Shown one piece after another: positions 28,027 through 36,707 of a stretch of DNA of 64,000 nucleotides. Within the stretch, counting starts at the first letter, position 1. Each line of letters begins with the position of its first letter. The notes below the pieces were generated by a model that saw nothing but the letters and a program-made list of their open reading frames with translations, was not told where the DNA came from and did no database searches. The position numbers were made by a program, and so were the translations under genes. This DNA comes from Bradyrhizobium ottawaense (GTDB lineage: Bacteria > Pseudomonadota > Alphaproteobacteria > Rhizobiales > Xanthobacteraceae), in NCBI RefSeq assembly GCF_900099825.1, contig NZ_LT629693.1, forward strand, positions 2,356,001-2,420,000, written 5' to 3'.

Positions 28027-30876
28027 ATGCTTTCCAGACTAGAAGAGGATCCTGTATTTTCGTTCGGACCCTTTCGATTATACGTGAAGCAGAGACTGCT
28101 TCTGCAAGGTGAAAGACCCGTGCGGCTCGGCAGTCGAGCCTTCGATGTTCTGATTGCTCTAGTCGAGGGCGCAGGCACCTTAGTCACCAAGGACGAGCTT
28201 ATGGCTCGGATTTGGCCAAATGCCATCGTAGAACCCGCCAATCTCACCGTTCATGTCGCCGCGTTACGCCGTGCACTCGGTGACGGTCGGGGGGGCAATC
28301 ATTTTCTGGTCAACGTCCACGGCCGTGGCTATCGTTTTGTCGCTCCCGTATGTATCACTCAGGCACCAACGGCAGCCGCACTTTCGCTGAACAACCAGCA
28401 TAATTTGCCAGTTTGTTTGACACCTCTTATTGGGCGCTCCGAGGTGATCAATTCACTCGCCGCCCAATTCCAATTCCACCGCTTAATCACCGTCGTCGGA
28501 CAAGCCGGCATCGGTAAAACGTCCGTTGCGCTCGCCGCTGCTGAAGTTTTGATATCCAGTTATCCAGATGGCGTTTGGTTGATTGACCTGTCCCCTGTCT
28601 CAACCCCTAGCCTTGTACTCACAGCACTGGCGTCCGCCCTGCGGTTGGCAATTCGTAGCGACAATCCGCTCCCCAGCTTGATCGCTGCGTTGAGAGACAG
28701 GCAAAAGCTGCTTGTACTCGACAACTGCGAGCATGTCATCGGAGCCGCGGCCGATCTTGTATCGAGCCTTTTGAGAGAAACTCGCGGAATAAGCATACTT
28801 GCGACTAGCCGCGAACCATTGCGGGTGGAAGGAGAACGGCTACGCCGGCTGTCGGCGCTGGAGACCCCGCCTTTCTCGACGCACATTAACGCAGCCGAAG
28901 CTCTCAAGTTTGAGGCGGTCCAGCTCTTCGTTGAACGCGCGGCCGCTACAATGAACAAATTCGATTTGACTGACGCGGACGCTGCGAGCGCGTGCCGCAT
29001 CTGCCATGAACTGGATGGAATACCTTTAGCGATCGAGTTGGCAGCCGCCAGGATTGACATGTTCGGCATCGCAGGTCTCGCAGCGCGTCTGGATGATCGC
29101 CTGCGGCTTTTGACCGGGGGCCGTCGTACAAGCTTTCCCCGCCATCAGACAATGAACGAAGCTCTAGATTGGAGCTACCAGCTACTCGGTAAGGAGGAGC
29201 AGACAGTTCTTCGGCGCATCGCAGTCTTTGCTGCTGGCTTTACCCTTGAGGCAGCCGGTGCCGTTGCTGGGGGCTCGGATAAGGCGGAATTCGACGCTGC
29301 GGATCAAGTGGCAAACCTGGCCATGAAGTCGTTGATTGCGGTTGACATGAGCTACGGCAAAGTCCGCTTTCGACTACCTGAAACCACGCGAGCCTTTGCT
29401 CTTGCGTTGCTCGCAGAAAGTGGCGAGCGAGACATGACTTGCCGCCGTCATGCGACCTATTACCGAGATTTGCTCATGACGGCTTGGACCAAGCCGGGAG
29501 GAGAAAACTCCGCCGCCGCATGGACGTCCGAGATCGACAATATTCGAGCCGGGCTAAATTGGTCCTTCGCGCCGGCGGGCGACTTGTCCATTGCCGTGAA
29601 CCTGGCTGCCGCGTCTGCACCTCTTTGGCTGGAGATGTCGCTGTTGACAGAATGTCACGGATGGATGGGTAAGGCTCTTGATCTTCGCCAATCGACGGAT
29701 CAGAACGCTCGCCGGGAAATGATATTGCAGGCCGCTTTCGGCCTGGCGTTGATGTTCACTCGGGGAATGAGCAGTCGTGCCCATGCAGCACTAACGAGGG
29801 CAACCGAGCTCGCCGAAAGCCTACGAGACCTTGATTACCAGCTACGCGCACTTGTCGGTCTGAATATCTTCAGCCTTCGCCTCGAAGATTTCCAGGGCGC
29901 GCTCGTAATTTCCCGGCGATCCGAAGCAATCGCTGAAGGTGCTACCGACCCAGTCGCTATTTCAGCCGCGGCTTGTCAACTTAGCTGCTCATTGTTCTTC
30001 CTAGGGCAAATCAACGAAGCGCTGACCTACGCCAAGCAAGCGCAACAACACAACACTAAGGAAATTCGACGAGCTCATATCGTACGTTCTGGGATAGATC
30101 ATTCGATTCAGGCCCACTGCGTTGTGGCGCAAGTCCAATGGTTGTGCGGCTTACTCGATCAATCGACCCGGAGCACTCAGGAAATCCTGATCGACGCAAG
30201 GGCCGGCTGGCATCCCGTTTCGCTTTGCTTCGCACTAACCTGGTGCGGGTGCACCATTTCGCTCAGGCTCGGAGATTTGGACGCGGCCGAGCGATCGATT
30301 GCACAGCTTAAAGACCATGCCGAAAATCACGCCCTACACAACTATTTTGCTTGCGGTCTGGGGTTCGAAGGGCTGCTGTCCGTGGAAAGAGGCGATCTTG
30401 CCGCGGGAGAGCGATTGCTTTGTACCTGCCTGGACGGATTACGTAGTTCCCAGTACGAAGTTCTTCACACGGCATTTCTCAGCAGCCTAGCCGAGGTCCT
30501 CGCGATGCGCGGTCAATTCGATGCCGGTCTTGCTGCAATCGACGAGGCGTTAAATCGCACGGAGCGAAACAGTGGCTTCTGGTGGATGCCAGAGGCGCTA
30601 CGCCTTAAGGGCGAAATTCTTCTGTTGTCGGATCAAGCGAACGACCGCTCCGCCGAAGACTGCTTCCGCCGATCGTTAGATTTGGCGCGGCACCAAGGGG
30701 CTTTGTCGTGGGAGTTGCGCGGTGCTTTGAGCTTAGGTCGGTTGCACCATAGTCAGGGTCGAAATGGTGACGCATGCCATTTGCTGAACTCCGTCTATTC
30801 CAGATTTACCGAGGGTTTTGATACCGCCGACCTTCAAAGCGCAAAGCTGCTTCTTGCAGATTGGGCGAATAGATGA
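28027..30876 (+). CDS. Winged-helix regulator with STAND-type ATPase and TPR-like tail
   Basis: A one-component regulator of about 949 residues. An OmpR-type winged helix comes first (ALVEGAGTLVTKDELMARIWP, NVHGRGYRFVAPV). An NB-ARC-like ATPase follows: Walker A GQAGIGKTS, LLVLDNCEHV, ATSREPLRVEGE, GIPLAIELAA. The C-terminus is long and helical, rich in Ala/Leu with TPR-like spacing. It is the full-length paralogue of the 13298 protein. The ATG at 28027 looks more likely than the TTG at 27991, though neither has a strong ribosome site. It lies directly after the DyP/CMD unit and may regulate it. Confidence 0.85.
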   Translation: MLSRLEEDPVFSFGPFRLYVKQRLLLQGERPVRLGSRAFDVLIALVEGAGTLVTKDELMARIWPNAIVEPANLTVHVAALRRALGDGRGGNHFLVNVHGRGYRFVAPVCITQAPTAAALSLNNQHNLPVCLTPLIGRSEVINSLAAQFQFHRLITVVGQAGIGKTSVALAAAEVLISSYPDGVWLIDLSPVSTPSLVLTALASALRLAIRSDNPLPSLIAALRDRQKLLVLDNCEHVIGAAADLVSSLLRETRGISILATSREPLRVEGERLRRLSALETPPFSTHINAAEALKFEAVQLFVERAAATMNKFDLTDADAASACRICHELDGIPLAIELAAARIDMFGIAGLAARLDDRLRLLTGGRRTSFPRHQTMNEALDWSYQLLGKEEQTVLRRIAVFAAGFTLEAAGAVAGGSDKAEFDAADQVANLAMKSLIAVDMSYGKVRFRLPETTRAFALALLAESGERDMTCRRHATYYRDLLMTAWTKPGGENSAAAWTSEIDNIRAGLNWSFAPAGDLSIAVNLAAASAPLWLEMSLLTECHGWMGKALDLRQSTDQNARREMILQAAFGLALMFTRGMSSRAHAALTRATELAESLRDLDYQLRALVGLNIFSLRLEDFQGALVISRRSEAIAEGATDPVAISAAACQLSCSLFFLGQINEALTYAKQAQQHNTKEIRRAHIVRSGIDHSIQAHCVVAQVQWLCGLLDQSTRSTQEILIDARAGWHPVSLCFALTWCGCTISLRLGDLDAAERSIAQLKDHAENHALHNYFACGLGFEGLLSVERGDLAAGERLLCTCLDGLRSSQYEVLHTAFLSSLAEVLAMRGQFDAGLAAIDEALNRTERNSGFWWMPEALRLKGEILLLSDQANDRSAEDCFRRSLDLARHQGALSWELRGALSLGRLHHSQGRNGDACHLLNSVYSRFTEGFDTADLQSAKLLLADWANR

Positions 30877-30930
30877 CTGTACTACCTTGGGGGGTGACAT
30901 CCCAAGACGCCAGTTCACTGCCGGGCATTC

Positions 30931-31548
30931 TTATACACTATGCTCCTCCACGATCGGCGCCGCCTTCAATCGACCCTCGAAAATCCGATAAAGACCGATG
31001 CCAGCCATCGCAAAGCAGCACCCCACCATGGTCGCCAGCAGCCGGTCTTGAAGTAGACGGTTTGCCGCCGGTGACGAGGCCGCAAGAAGCTCGCCAAGCA
31101 ACAACACAAATGCGGTAATCGTCGCCGTGCCCAACGCGACGTGTATACGAAATGCCGGCCAGCGCAGAGCCGCCGCGACGATCATCCCGGCGAGTAGCGA
31201 TCCTTGGCCTGGCGCGGCCGTGACCAGCAACGCCACTGCAGTCACACCTAGCAATGTACCGAGCACACGGTCGGTGATCAGGTCTGCACTTGGCGCCATC
31301 TCGCTTCGTAGAACGACGAGAATGGTCAGCGTCGCCCAATAGGGATGTCCGAGACCGAGCCACGCTCCGGCCAAATTGGCTGCGACGATGACAAGACCGG
31401 CGCACAGCGAAAAACTCCATCGCGTCCGCCAGTTCGAGAGCTCCGCTTTCGTGGCGTCACCGATCGGCGGCACGCCGAGCGGACGAAGTCGCCCCCGAGC
31501 TAGATCCCACAGCAACGAGGTACCCCAAGCGAGCGCCGGCGGCGGCAC
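30931..31548 (-). CDS. FUSC-family transporter, C-terminal half (frameshifted)
   Basis: A 205-residue membrane segment with the FUSC signature LGHPYWATLTILVVLRSE, then ITDRVLGTLLGVTAVALLV. FUSC proteins form aromatic-acid or drug efflux pumps. The frame overlaps the 31457-31933 frame by 92 nt in a different register. Together they make one FUSC-like protein of about 330 residues, so this is probably the second half of a broken or programmed-frameshift gene rather than an independent gene. Its nominal start is a GTG inside the first half. Confidence 0.65.
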   Translation of the reverse strand: MPPPALAWGTSLLWDLARGRLRPLGVPPIGDATKAELSNWRTRWSFSLCAGLVIVAANLAGAWLGLGHPYWATLTILVVLRSEMAPSADLITDRVLGTLLGVTAVALLVTAAPGQGSLLAGMIVAAALRWPAFRIHVALGTATITAFVLLLGELLAASSPAANRLLQDRLLATMVGCCFAMAGIGLYRIFEGRLKAAPIVEEHSV

Positions 31549-31933
31549 AATCGGCGAGATTGAGCGGCGTTACCGCATTGCCCATCACCAGGCCGTAACC
31601 GATAAAGCGCGCCAGCAAGAGCAAATGAGTGTGCCCGCCCTCGACCATGCCATAGAACAGCCCGAGCACGAATATTATGATCAAAAATATGACTGGCAGC
31701 GAGTAGGTGGCCGTTCCCACCGCAGCGCCTACGATCAATCCCGCGGGCCCGATCGTCATGTAGCCGAGGCGCCGCAGCGGCGCCCCACCCTCGTCTCCCA
31801 AGAACGCCAAGATCGCGCCCAGGACGGCATAGATCAGCCACGGTTGCACGCCTTCTGCAATTGCCACGGCCACGGGCAACCCAACGGTCGTCAGGAAGCG
31901 CAGAACCCGGTGGAATAGATCCGTATCGCGCAT
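31457..31933 (-). CDS. FUSC-family transporter, N-terminal half (frameshifted)
   Basis: A 158-residue hydrophobic protein with about five helices (VGLPVAVAIAEGVQPWLIYA, GYMTIGPAGLIVGAAVGTAT) and the FUSC-like GDEGGAPLRRLGYM. After about residue 135 the frame degenerates into a Ser/Arg-rich tail, while the next frame continues a sensible protein. A single-base shift inside 31457-31548 would join them. The direct-repeat element at 32151-32178 lies about 218 bp upstream. Confidence 0.65.
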   Translation of the reverse strand: MRDTDLFHRVLRFLTTVGLPVAVAIAEGVQPWLIYAVLGAILAFLGDEGGAPLRRLGYMTIGPAGLIVGAAVGTATYSLPVIFLIIIFVLGLFYGMVEGGHTHLLLLARFIGYGLVMGNAVTPLNLADCAAAGARLGYLVAVGSSSGATSSARRAADR

Positions 31934-33254
31934 AGTTATGTTCTGCTTCGCGCGAGCCGAACGGATCCAGTCGGTCGACCGCTATTCACCCGCTCGCGAC
32001 TACGGACGATTTGAAACCAAGTGGGATCTAGCCCGATCACCGATTCCTGATTTGCTCATACGCGATCTCGACAGGGCAACCCTTTCATCCCTGACAAGGG
32101 TAATAGAGAAACCTCGTGGATGCTTGGTATCTGACGCATGGCTGCACAGTGAGTGAATCCTTCCAAATCCCCGCAAATGCGACGAGGCTGCGAAATCAAC
32201 CCGCCCATCGAATGAAATAGTCACACTTAAGTTTGCTCGTATAAGCGAGAATTTACGGCGTTTTGGAAACGTTCACTCTGTCCGTGGCACTACCTAATAG
32301 TAGTCTGAGAAGCGCCGGCTCTGTGTCGCAGTATGCCGCCGCACAAAATCACGCATAAGGCCGGTCCGAAGGGCATCGAGATCTATGCCCGCAATCTGGA
32401 GGTCGATATGTCCAAACCATGCCTGCGATTGATTCACTGCTCAAGCGATGCTCGACCGGCTCAATCCTACAAGCGGCGACGCAGGGGTTTCCGACCGTGC
32501 ATTATCCAGGGAGGCGCGATCGCCCACTATCCACAGTTAGCGTTGGCCTGTCAGCTCATAGAAGCGCCCCTTCAAATTTCCTACGAGAATTACCTGGCTC
32601 TCTTGCTGGCGGGCTTGACGGTCCTTTCGTGGGCGGCTCCCCGCGATATCGAACCGCTTCTTACAACCAGCCCCCTAACAGTTGATCTGAAGAAAGTAAT
32701 TGGGCCAAGCCCAGATTCATTCGACGTCGGAGCCGGTTGGGGTCCCTCTGAATCCCGATAGCTAAGTACGCTTAGCTTTAGAACTGGAAGCGCCAACCGA
32801 CAGTTGGATCGCTGGATCTCTGAAGAAAGCCACTGGCATGGCTTCCGTTCACGGAGACCTATCGAACGTTGAGGGAGCAGGCGAAGAACCGCGCCCACGC
32901 TGTCCTGAAGGACCTGTCGATTGAACGCCGGATCGAGTTAGCGCGGCTTCGCATGATGAAATTCGCAAAACCCTTCCAGTTTCTGGGAAGGACCCGGCGC
33001 ATTTCCTCAAGCCCTTCCATCTCAGTGGGATGGGGACCTTGCGAAAGAAAAAAATCAATTTCCATTTCTACCCCGCGTTGCTTGGCGAGTATTCTACAAG
33101 GCAACCTTCCGATTCACTCGCTGCGTTTCAGTAATCTCTTCGTGCCGTTGAGCCGCTACCAACCCTGCGAGGGATAAGGGGCTGGCCAAGTACAAGCGCA
33201 GGTGCGTCAGCATAGCCCGTTTTCTTGATCGCAATGTGCTAAAACGGCCGACAA
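31934..33254. other. Gene-poor stretch of 1.3 kb beside the defence locus
   Basis: No frame here shows a recognisable domain. The longest (32333-32761 plus, 142 codons) is Arg/Ser-rich at the start and ends in a hydrophobic stretch, and it lacks a ribosome site. The stretch separates the FUSC gene from the four-gene defence unit. It may be decayed mobile DNA, but I found no IS end, integrase or tRNA. Confidence 0.5.
32151..32178 (-). promoter_or_regulatory. Direct-repeat element upstream of the FUSC gene
   Basis: On the minus strand ATTTG-CGGGG-ATTTG, then GAAGGATT and CACTC. The repeats (32178-32174 and 32168-32164) are 10 bp apart and point toward the FUSC gene, whose start is at 31933. 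Its third block is less well conserved than at the other sites. Confidence 0.5.
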
Positions 33255-36200
33255 CTACAATTGCTTTGCCAACTCCAGATATCTGCAGAACGCGTTTGCA
33301 AGTTGCATCTGCCGGGGTGTCCGGCACTCCGGTTCGAACAAGCGGGGCGACGCTACGACGACGCAGATGCATTTCGCACGCGAAGTCGCCACGTTCAAAC
33401 GGTTGGCGCTATAGAGAAACTCCATGCCGCGCGGAGCATCCGAGTGGCTCGAAGTCGTCATCGAATAGATCACGATCGGCGCTTCGCGCCCCTGAAACTT
33501 GTCTACCGTCCCGACCCGGGCGCCGGGAATGCGCTCCTGAAGTTCGAACACCTGTGCGTTATACGGAGCGATGATCAATATATCCTCCAATCCGACCGGC
33601 GCTGCGACTCCCTCACGATTAATCCAAGTTGTCCCGCCCGCCAGGATTTCGCAAACGAGGCTGTCGATCACATCGGCCTCCTCCCGCGACGAGCTTTGAT
33701 TCCCTTCGTGTGCTACGGGGAGGTAGCGAAGGCCCGCGCCACTAAGCCTGCCCGTCGACTTGATCGCCTGGTTCTCAAGGCCTGGGCGGGGGTGCAAGCG
33801 GCCGTCGTAGAAGAGCTCCGAGTTGAACGAGCAGATCAGCGGATGCAGGCGCCAAGTCTCCGGAAGGAAAAGACCTCGGTCGGCCGGTACCGTGGCGTGA
33901 GAGCCGAGAATATGGTCGAGCGACGAGACGTCGACACCGTCGGGATGGCTTCCCTGGATTGGCTGTTCGAGCTGCCGAGGGTCGCCCAACAACACGATGC
34001 TTTCAGCGGCCTGGGAGACGGCCAGAACGTTCGCAAGCGACATCTGCGCGGCTTCGTCGATGAAAAGCACGTCGACGCTGCGAGCGGCGTCAGGTCTCGC
34101 CCAGAACCAAGCCGTCCCGCCCCCCGCCCTGCAGTCGGCATGCAGAGCATCGAGAAAAGCTGCATTGTCGGTGGTGAACCGCAGACCTGGATGATCGTCT
34201 TCCTTGTCGGAGAGCTTTTGGATACACCTGATCGGAATATTCTGTTCGCTGGCCGCGATGACGACCTCATCGAGAAGATTGCGGATGACCTTGTGGCTGT
34301 TCGCCGTGATCCCGACGGTCTTCCCTTCCTTTGCGAGGGCGCAGATCATGCGAGCGCCGGTATGCGTCTTCCCTGCACCGGGGGGCCCCTGTACCGGAAA
34401 GACGCTGCTGTCGAGATTGAGCGCTATGCGGATCGCCGCTGCCAGCGTCGCCTCGCCGTCCACCTGTAGTTCCTGCCCCCGAAGACGAGGCGCCACGGCC
34501 ATCAATAGGTCGCGGGCAGCGCGGTGGTCCCCTTCCCCGGACATTCCGTGATCCGCCACGTACACGCCGATCCGCATCAGCGAGTCGGCAAGCACCTGCG
34601 TATCGACGAAGTTATGGGCGAAGACTGCCTCGGGATGAACGGCGGCCGTGTCTCCACGCTTCTTGATGTCGATCGTGCGCTCGTCGAGCGAAATGGCGAC
34701 CACGCGTCCGAATTTGTCGCCCCCGATGCTCCTGAGGTCGTCCTCGGCCCGGATGTCGGTATCCTGCAGCGCAAACCGGTAGCGATGTATCGGCGCCTTA
34801 GCGGTGCCGCCGGCCTGTTCCACGTACGCTAGATCTGCCAGGCCGGCGCGCTCATGGAGAAGATCTTCGGCGGACAAATCGCGAAGCCGGAAGTATTCCC
34901 ACCAGACGGCCTTCTTTTCCCGCCCGTGCCAATCCAACATGAAAGCAAGAAGCCAGCGCGCATGCTGTTCGGCGCTGCGTTCCTCGACGTCGTCGGATAC
35001 GCCGTCCGTCAGACGCGCAACAAGCGCCGCTACCTTCTTTTGCCATTCGTCGAGTTCGGTGCTGATCTCGGATGTCGCCGCCGCCGGCCGCTCGATGACG
35101 GCGCCATTAGCGATGAGGTCTGCTCGTACGGCTTCTAGCCAACGACGCAACGCTTCGGTGGACGCGCAATCATCCCGATTGTAGCCCCTGATCGTCGCTT
35201 TGTCGCCTTCGGGAATACCGGCGCCGTCCGCCAGTTCGAGGCGCGCCTGCGTCCGAGCCATCACCCCGCCCACGTCCTCCAACGGCACGGTCCTGACGAA
35301 CGAATAGAGCGGCTCGAGCTTCTTGATCGAATAGCTCTCCACACTCGCTCGAATGGCGTGCCGCATGGCGGCAAAGAGATCGACGAATATCTCTGCCCGC
35401 AACAAGCCGTCGACCTCGTTTTCTCGCGTCGCATAGCGTCCCATCAGGCGCTTCATTGCCGCCGGCTCATAGGGAGCAAAATGGTAGATATGCAGGCCGG
35501 GATGGACCTTCAGGCGCTCGGTCACGAAATCGACAAAGCGCTCGAATGCAGCCCTCTCCTCCTGCCGATTTGAAGCCCAATCGCCGACGTACTGTGCGGA
35601 GCCGTCCTCGTCCGAGTAGACATACCCGAACAGGAATTCCAAACCGCCGTCGCCGACGAACGGGTCGCCCTCGAAGTCGAAGAAGATATCTCCCGAAGAG
35701 GGCTCCGGAAGGCGAGACAGACCGAAGCCGGCGATCGGGGGCAAGGTCTCGTAAACCACCGTACCGCTCGTGCGCCCCTCGACCTGGATCCGGGCCTGCT
35801 CCCGGATCTTCTCGAAGCTCTTGGCCGCTCCCCGATCGGGCCTCCACTGAAGCGGCAACGGCAAAGCCGCGAGCGCCGCCGTGGTTTCGACGCCGTGCCT
35901 CTTCAACTCGCCGATCTGGGATTTGCTGATGCCGGCGACTAGCGACATGTGATCGTCAGCCCTCCTCCTCTCGTCACAGTGACGGCGCCAACGACATATC
36001 TCGCAATGTTCTATCGGCTCAGGATAGGCGTCGCCGGCGACGGATCCCGAGACAGAACTCTCCAGACTGCTCCGGACGTGCCGGTAGTATGCGCCATAAT
36101 CGGCGATCCGGTACGCCTCGGGGACGAAGTTCGTACCCGGCGTAACGACGAAGGCGGAAGTCGGCTCGGCCTCCTGGGTCTCCGACAGCAGGTCAGAGTA

Positions 36201-36650
36201 GAGCGATATCTGAAGGACCGTATTGCCCTTCGTCTCGCGAGCGAGCTTGGTGTCGATCACTTCGTAGGACCAAGGCCCGAACCGGCTCGGCGTCTCCACC
36301 CTCCGAAGAACGTCGGTGCGGCCGTTCCAGCGTCCAGCCTGCAGCGCCCCCTGCACGATGATCGCGTCTCCCCTGACCATGGCGGCATTAGTGGCGGTAA
36401 GCGACTTGGCGTCGACGCCCACACCTTCGACGACGGTTGCCGTCAGACTGCTTGCTTCGATGTGCTCGATGAAACCCCGCTCGTGCAGCGTTCCGCGTTC
36501 CGCCAGCACTTCGAGCACGGGATCCCAAACCTTCGGCTTATCCAATTCGCCGTTGGCAACCCTGAGATCGAGCGCAGTCAGATAGCGGCAATTCAGGTGT
36601 CCCACCAGATCGCCGGCACTGAGATTGAGCGTTCCCGCGACTTTGTACAT
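33255..36650 (-). CDS. RecB-like nuclease / RNase H-like / SF1 helicase fusion
   Basis: A 1131-residue three-part enzyme. The N-terminus (1-270) is a TM0106-type RecB nuclease: GRTDVLRRV and SYEVIDTKLA give the acid and D/ExK residues. An early Cys (LNCRYL) plus CEICRWRRHC may hold an Fe-S cluster as in AddB/Cas4. Residues about 310-450 resemble an RNase H-fold exonuclease (IFFDFEGDP, IYHFAPYE). The C-terminus is an SF1 Upf1/Dna2-like helicase: VQGPPGAGKTHTGA, LFIDEAAQM, GDPRQLEQP, VDKFQGREA, VATSRAK. It follows the Shango-like helicase by about 58 bp on the same strand and is probably part of the same defence operon. Confidence 0.88.
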   Translation of the reverse strand: MYKVAGTLNLSAGDLVGHLNCRYLTALDLRVANGELDKPKVWDPVLEVLAERGTLHERGFIEHIEASSLTATVVEGVGVDAKSLTATNAAMVRGDAIIVQGALQAGRWNGRTDVLRRVETPSRFGPWSYEVIDTKLARETKGNTVLQISLYSDLLSETQEAEPTSAFVVTPGTNFVPEAYRIADYGAYYRHVRSSLESSVSGSVAGDAYPEPIEHCEICRWRRHCDERRRADDHMSLVAGISKSQIGELKRHGVETTAALAALPLPLQWRPDRGAAKSFEKIREQARIQVEGRTSGTVVYETLPPIAGFGLSRLPEPSSGDIFFDFEGDPFVGDGGLEFLFGYVYSDEDGSAQYVGDWASNRQEERAAFERFVDFVTERLKVHPGLHIYHFAPYEPAAMKRLMGRYATRENEVDGLLRAEIFVDLFAAMRHAIRASVESYSIKKLEPLYSFVRTVPLEDVGGVMARTQARLELADGAGIPEGDKATIRGYNRDDCASTEALRRWLEAVRADLIANGAVIERPAAATSEISTELDEWQKKVAALVARLTDGVSDDVEERSAEQHARWLLAFMLDWHGREKKAVWWEYFRLRDLSAEDLLHERAGLADLAYVEQAGGTAKAPIHRYRFALQDTDIRAEDDLRSIGGDKFGRVVAISLDERTIDIKKRGDTAAVHPEAVFAHNFVDTQVLADSLMRIGVYVADHGMSGEGDHRAARDLLMAVAPRLRGQELQVDGEATLAAAIRIALNLDSSVFPVQGPPGAGKTHTGARMICALAKEGKTVGITANSHKVIRNLLDEVVIAASEQNIPIRCIQKLSDKEDDHPGLRFTTDNAAFLDALHADCRAGGGTAWFWARPDAARSVDVLFIDEAAQMSLANVLAVSQAAESIVLLGDPRQLEQPIQGSHPDGVDVSSLDHILGSHATVPADRGLFLPETWRLHPLICSFNSELFYDGRLHPRPGLENQAIKSTGRLSGAGLRYLPVAHEGNQSSSREEADVIDSLVCEILAGGTTWINREGVAAPVGLEDILIIAPYNAQVFELQERIPGARVGTVDKFQGREAPIVIYSMTTSSHSDAPRGMEFLYSANRLNVATSRAKCICVVVASPRLFEPECRTPRQMQLANAFCRYLELAKQL

Positions 36651-36707
36651 CTGCCCTCTGTTGTTGAAACGCGTTGCCGGTCCGTGAACGCGTTCCGACG
36701 GGCGCGC

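Noticed and set aside
33261..34469. 402-codon open frame on the plus strand
   Set aside because: Antisense to the nuclease-helicase gene, whose motifs are clear; the composition is typical of a shadow frame.
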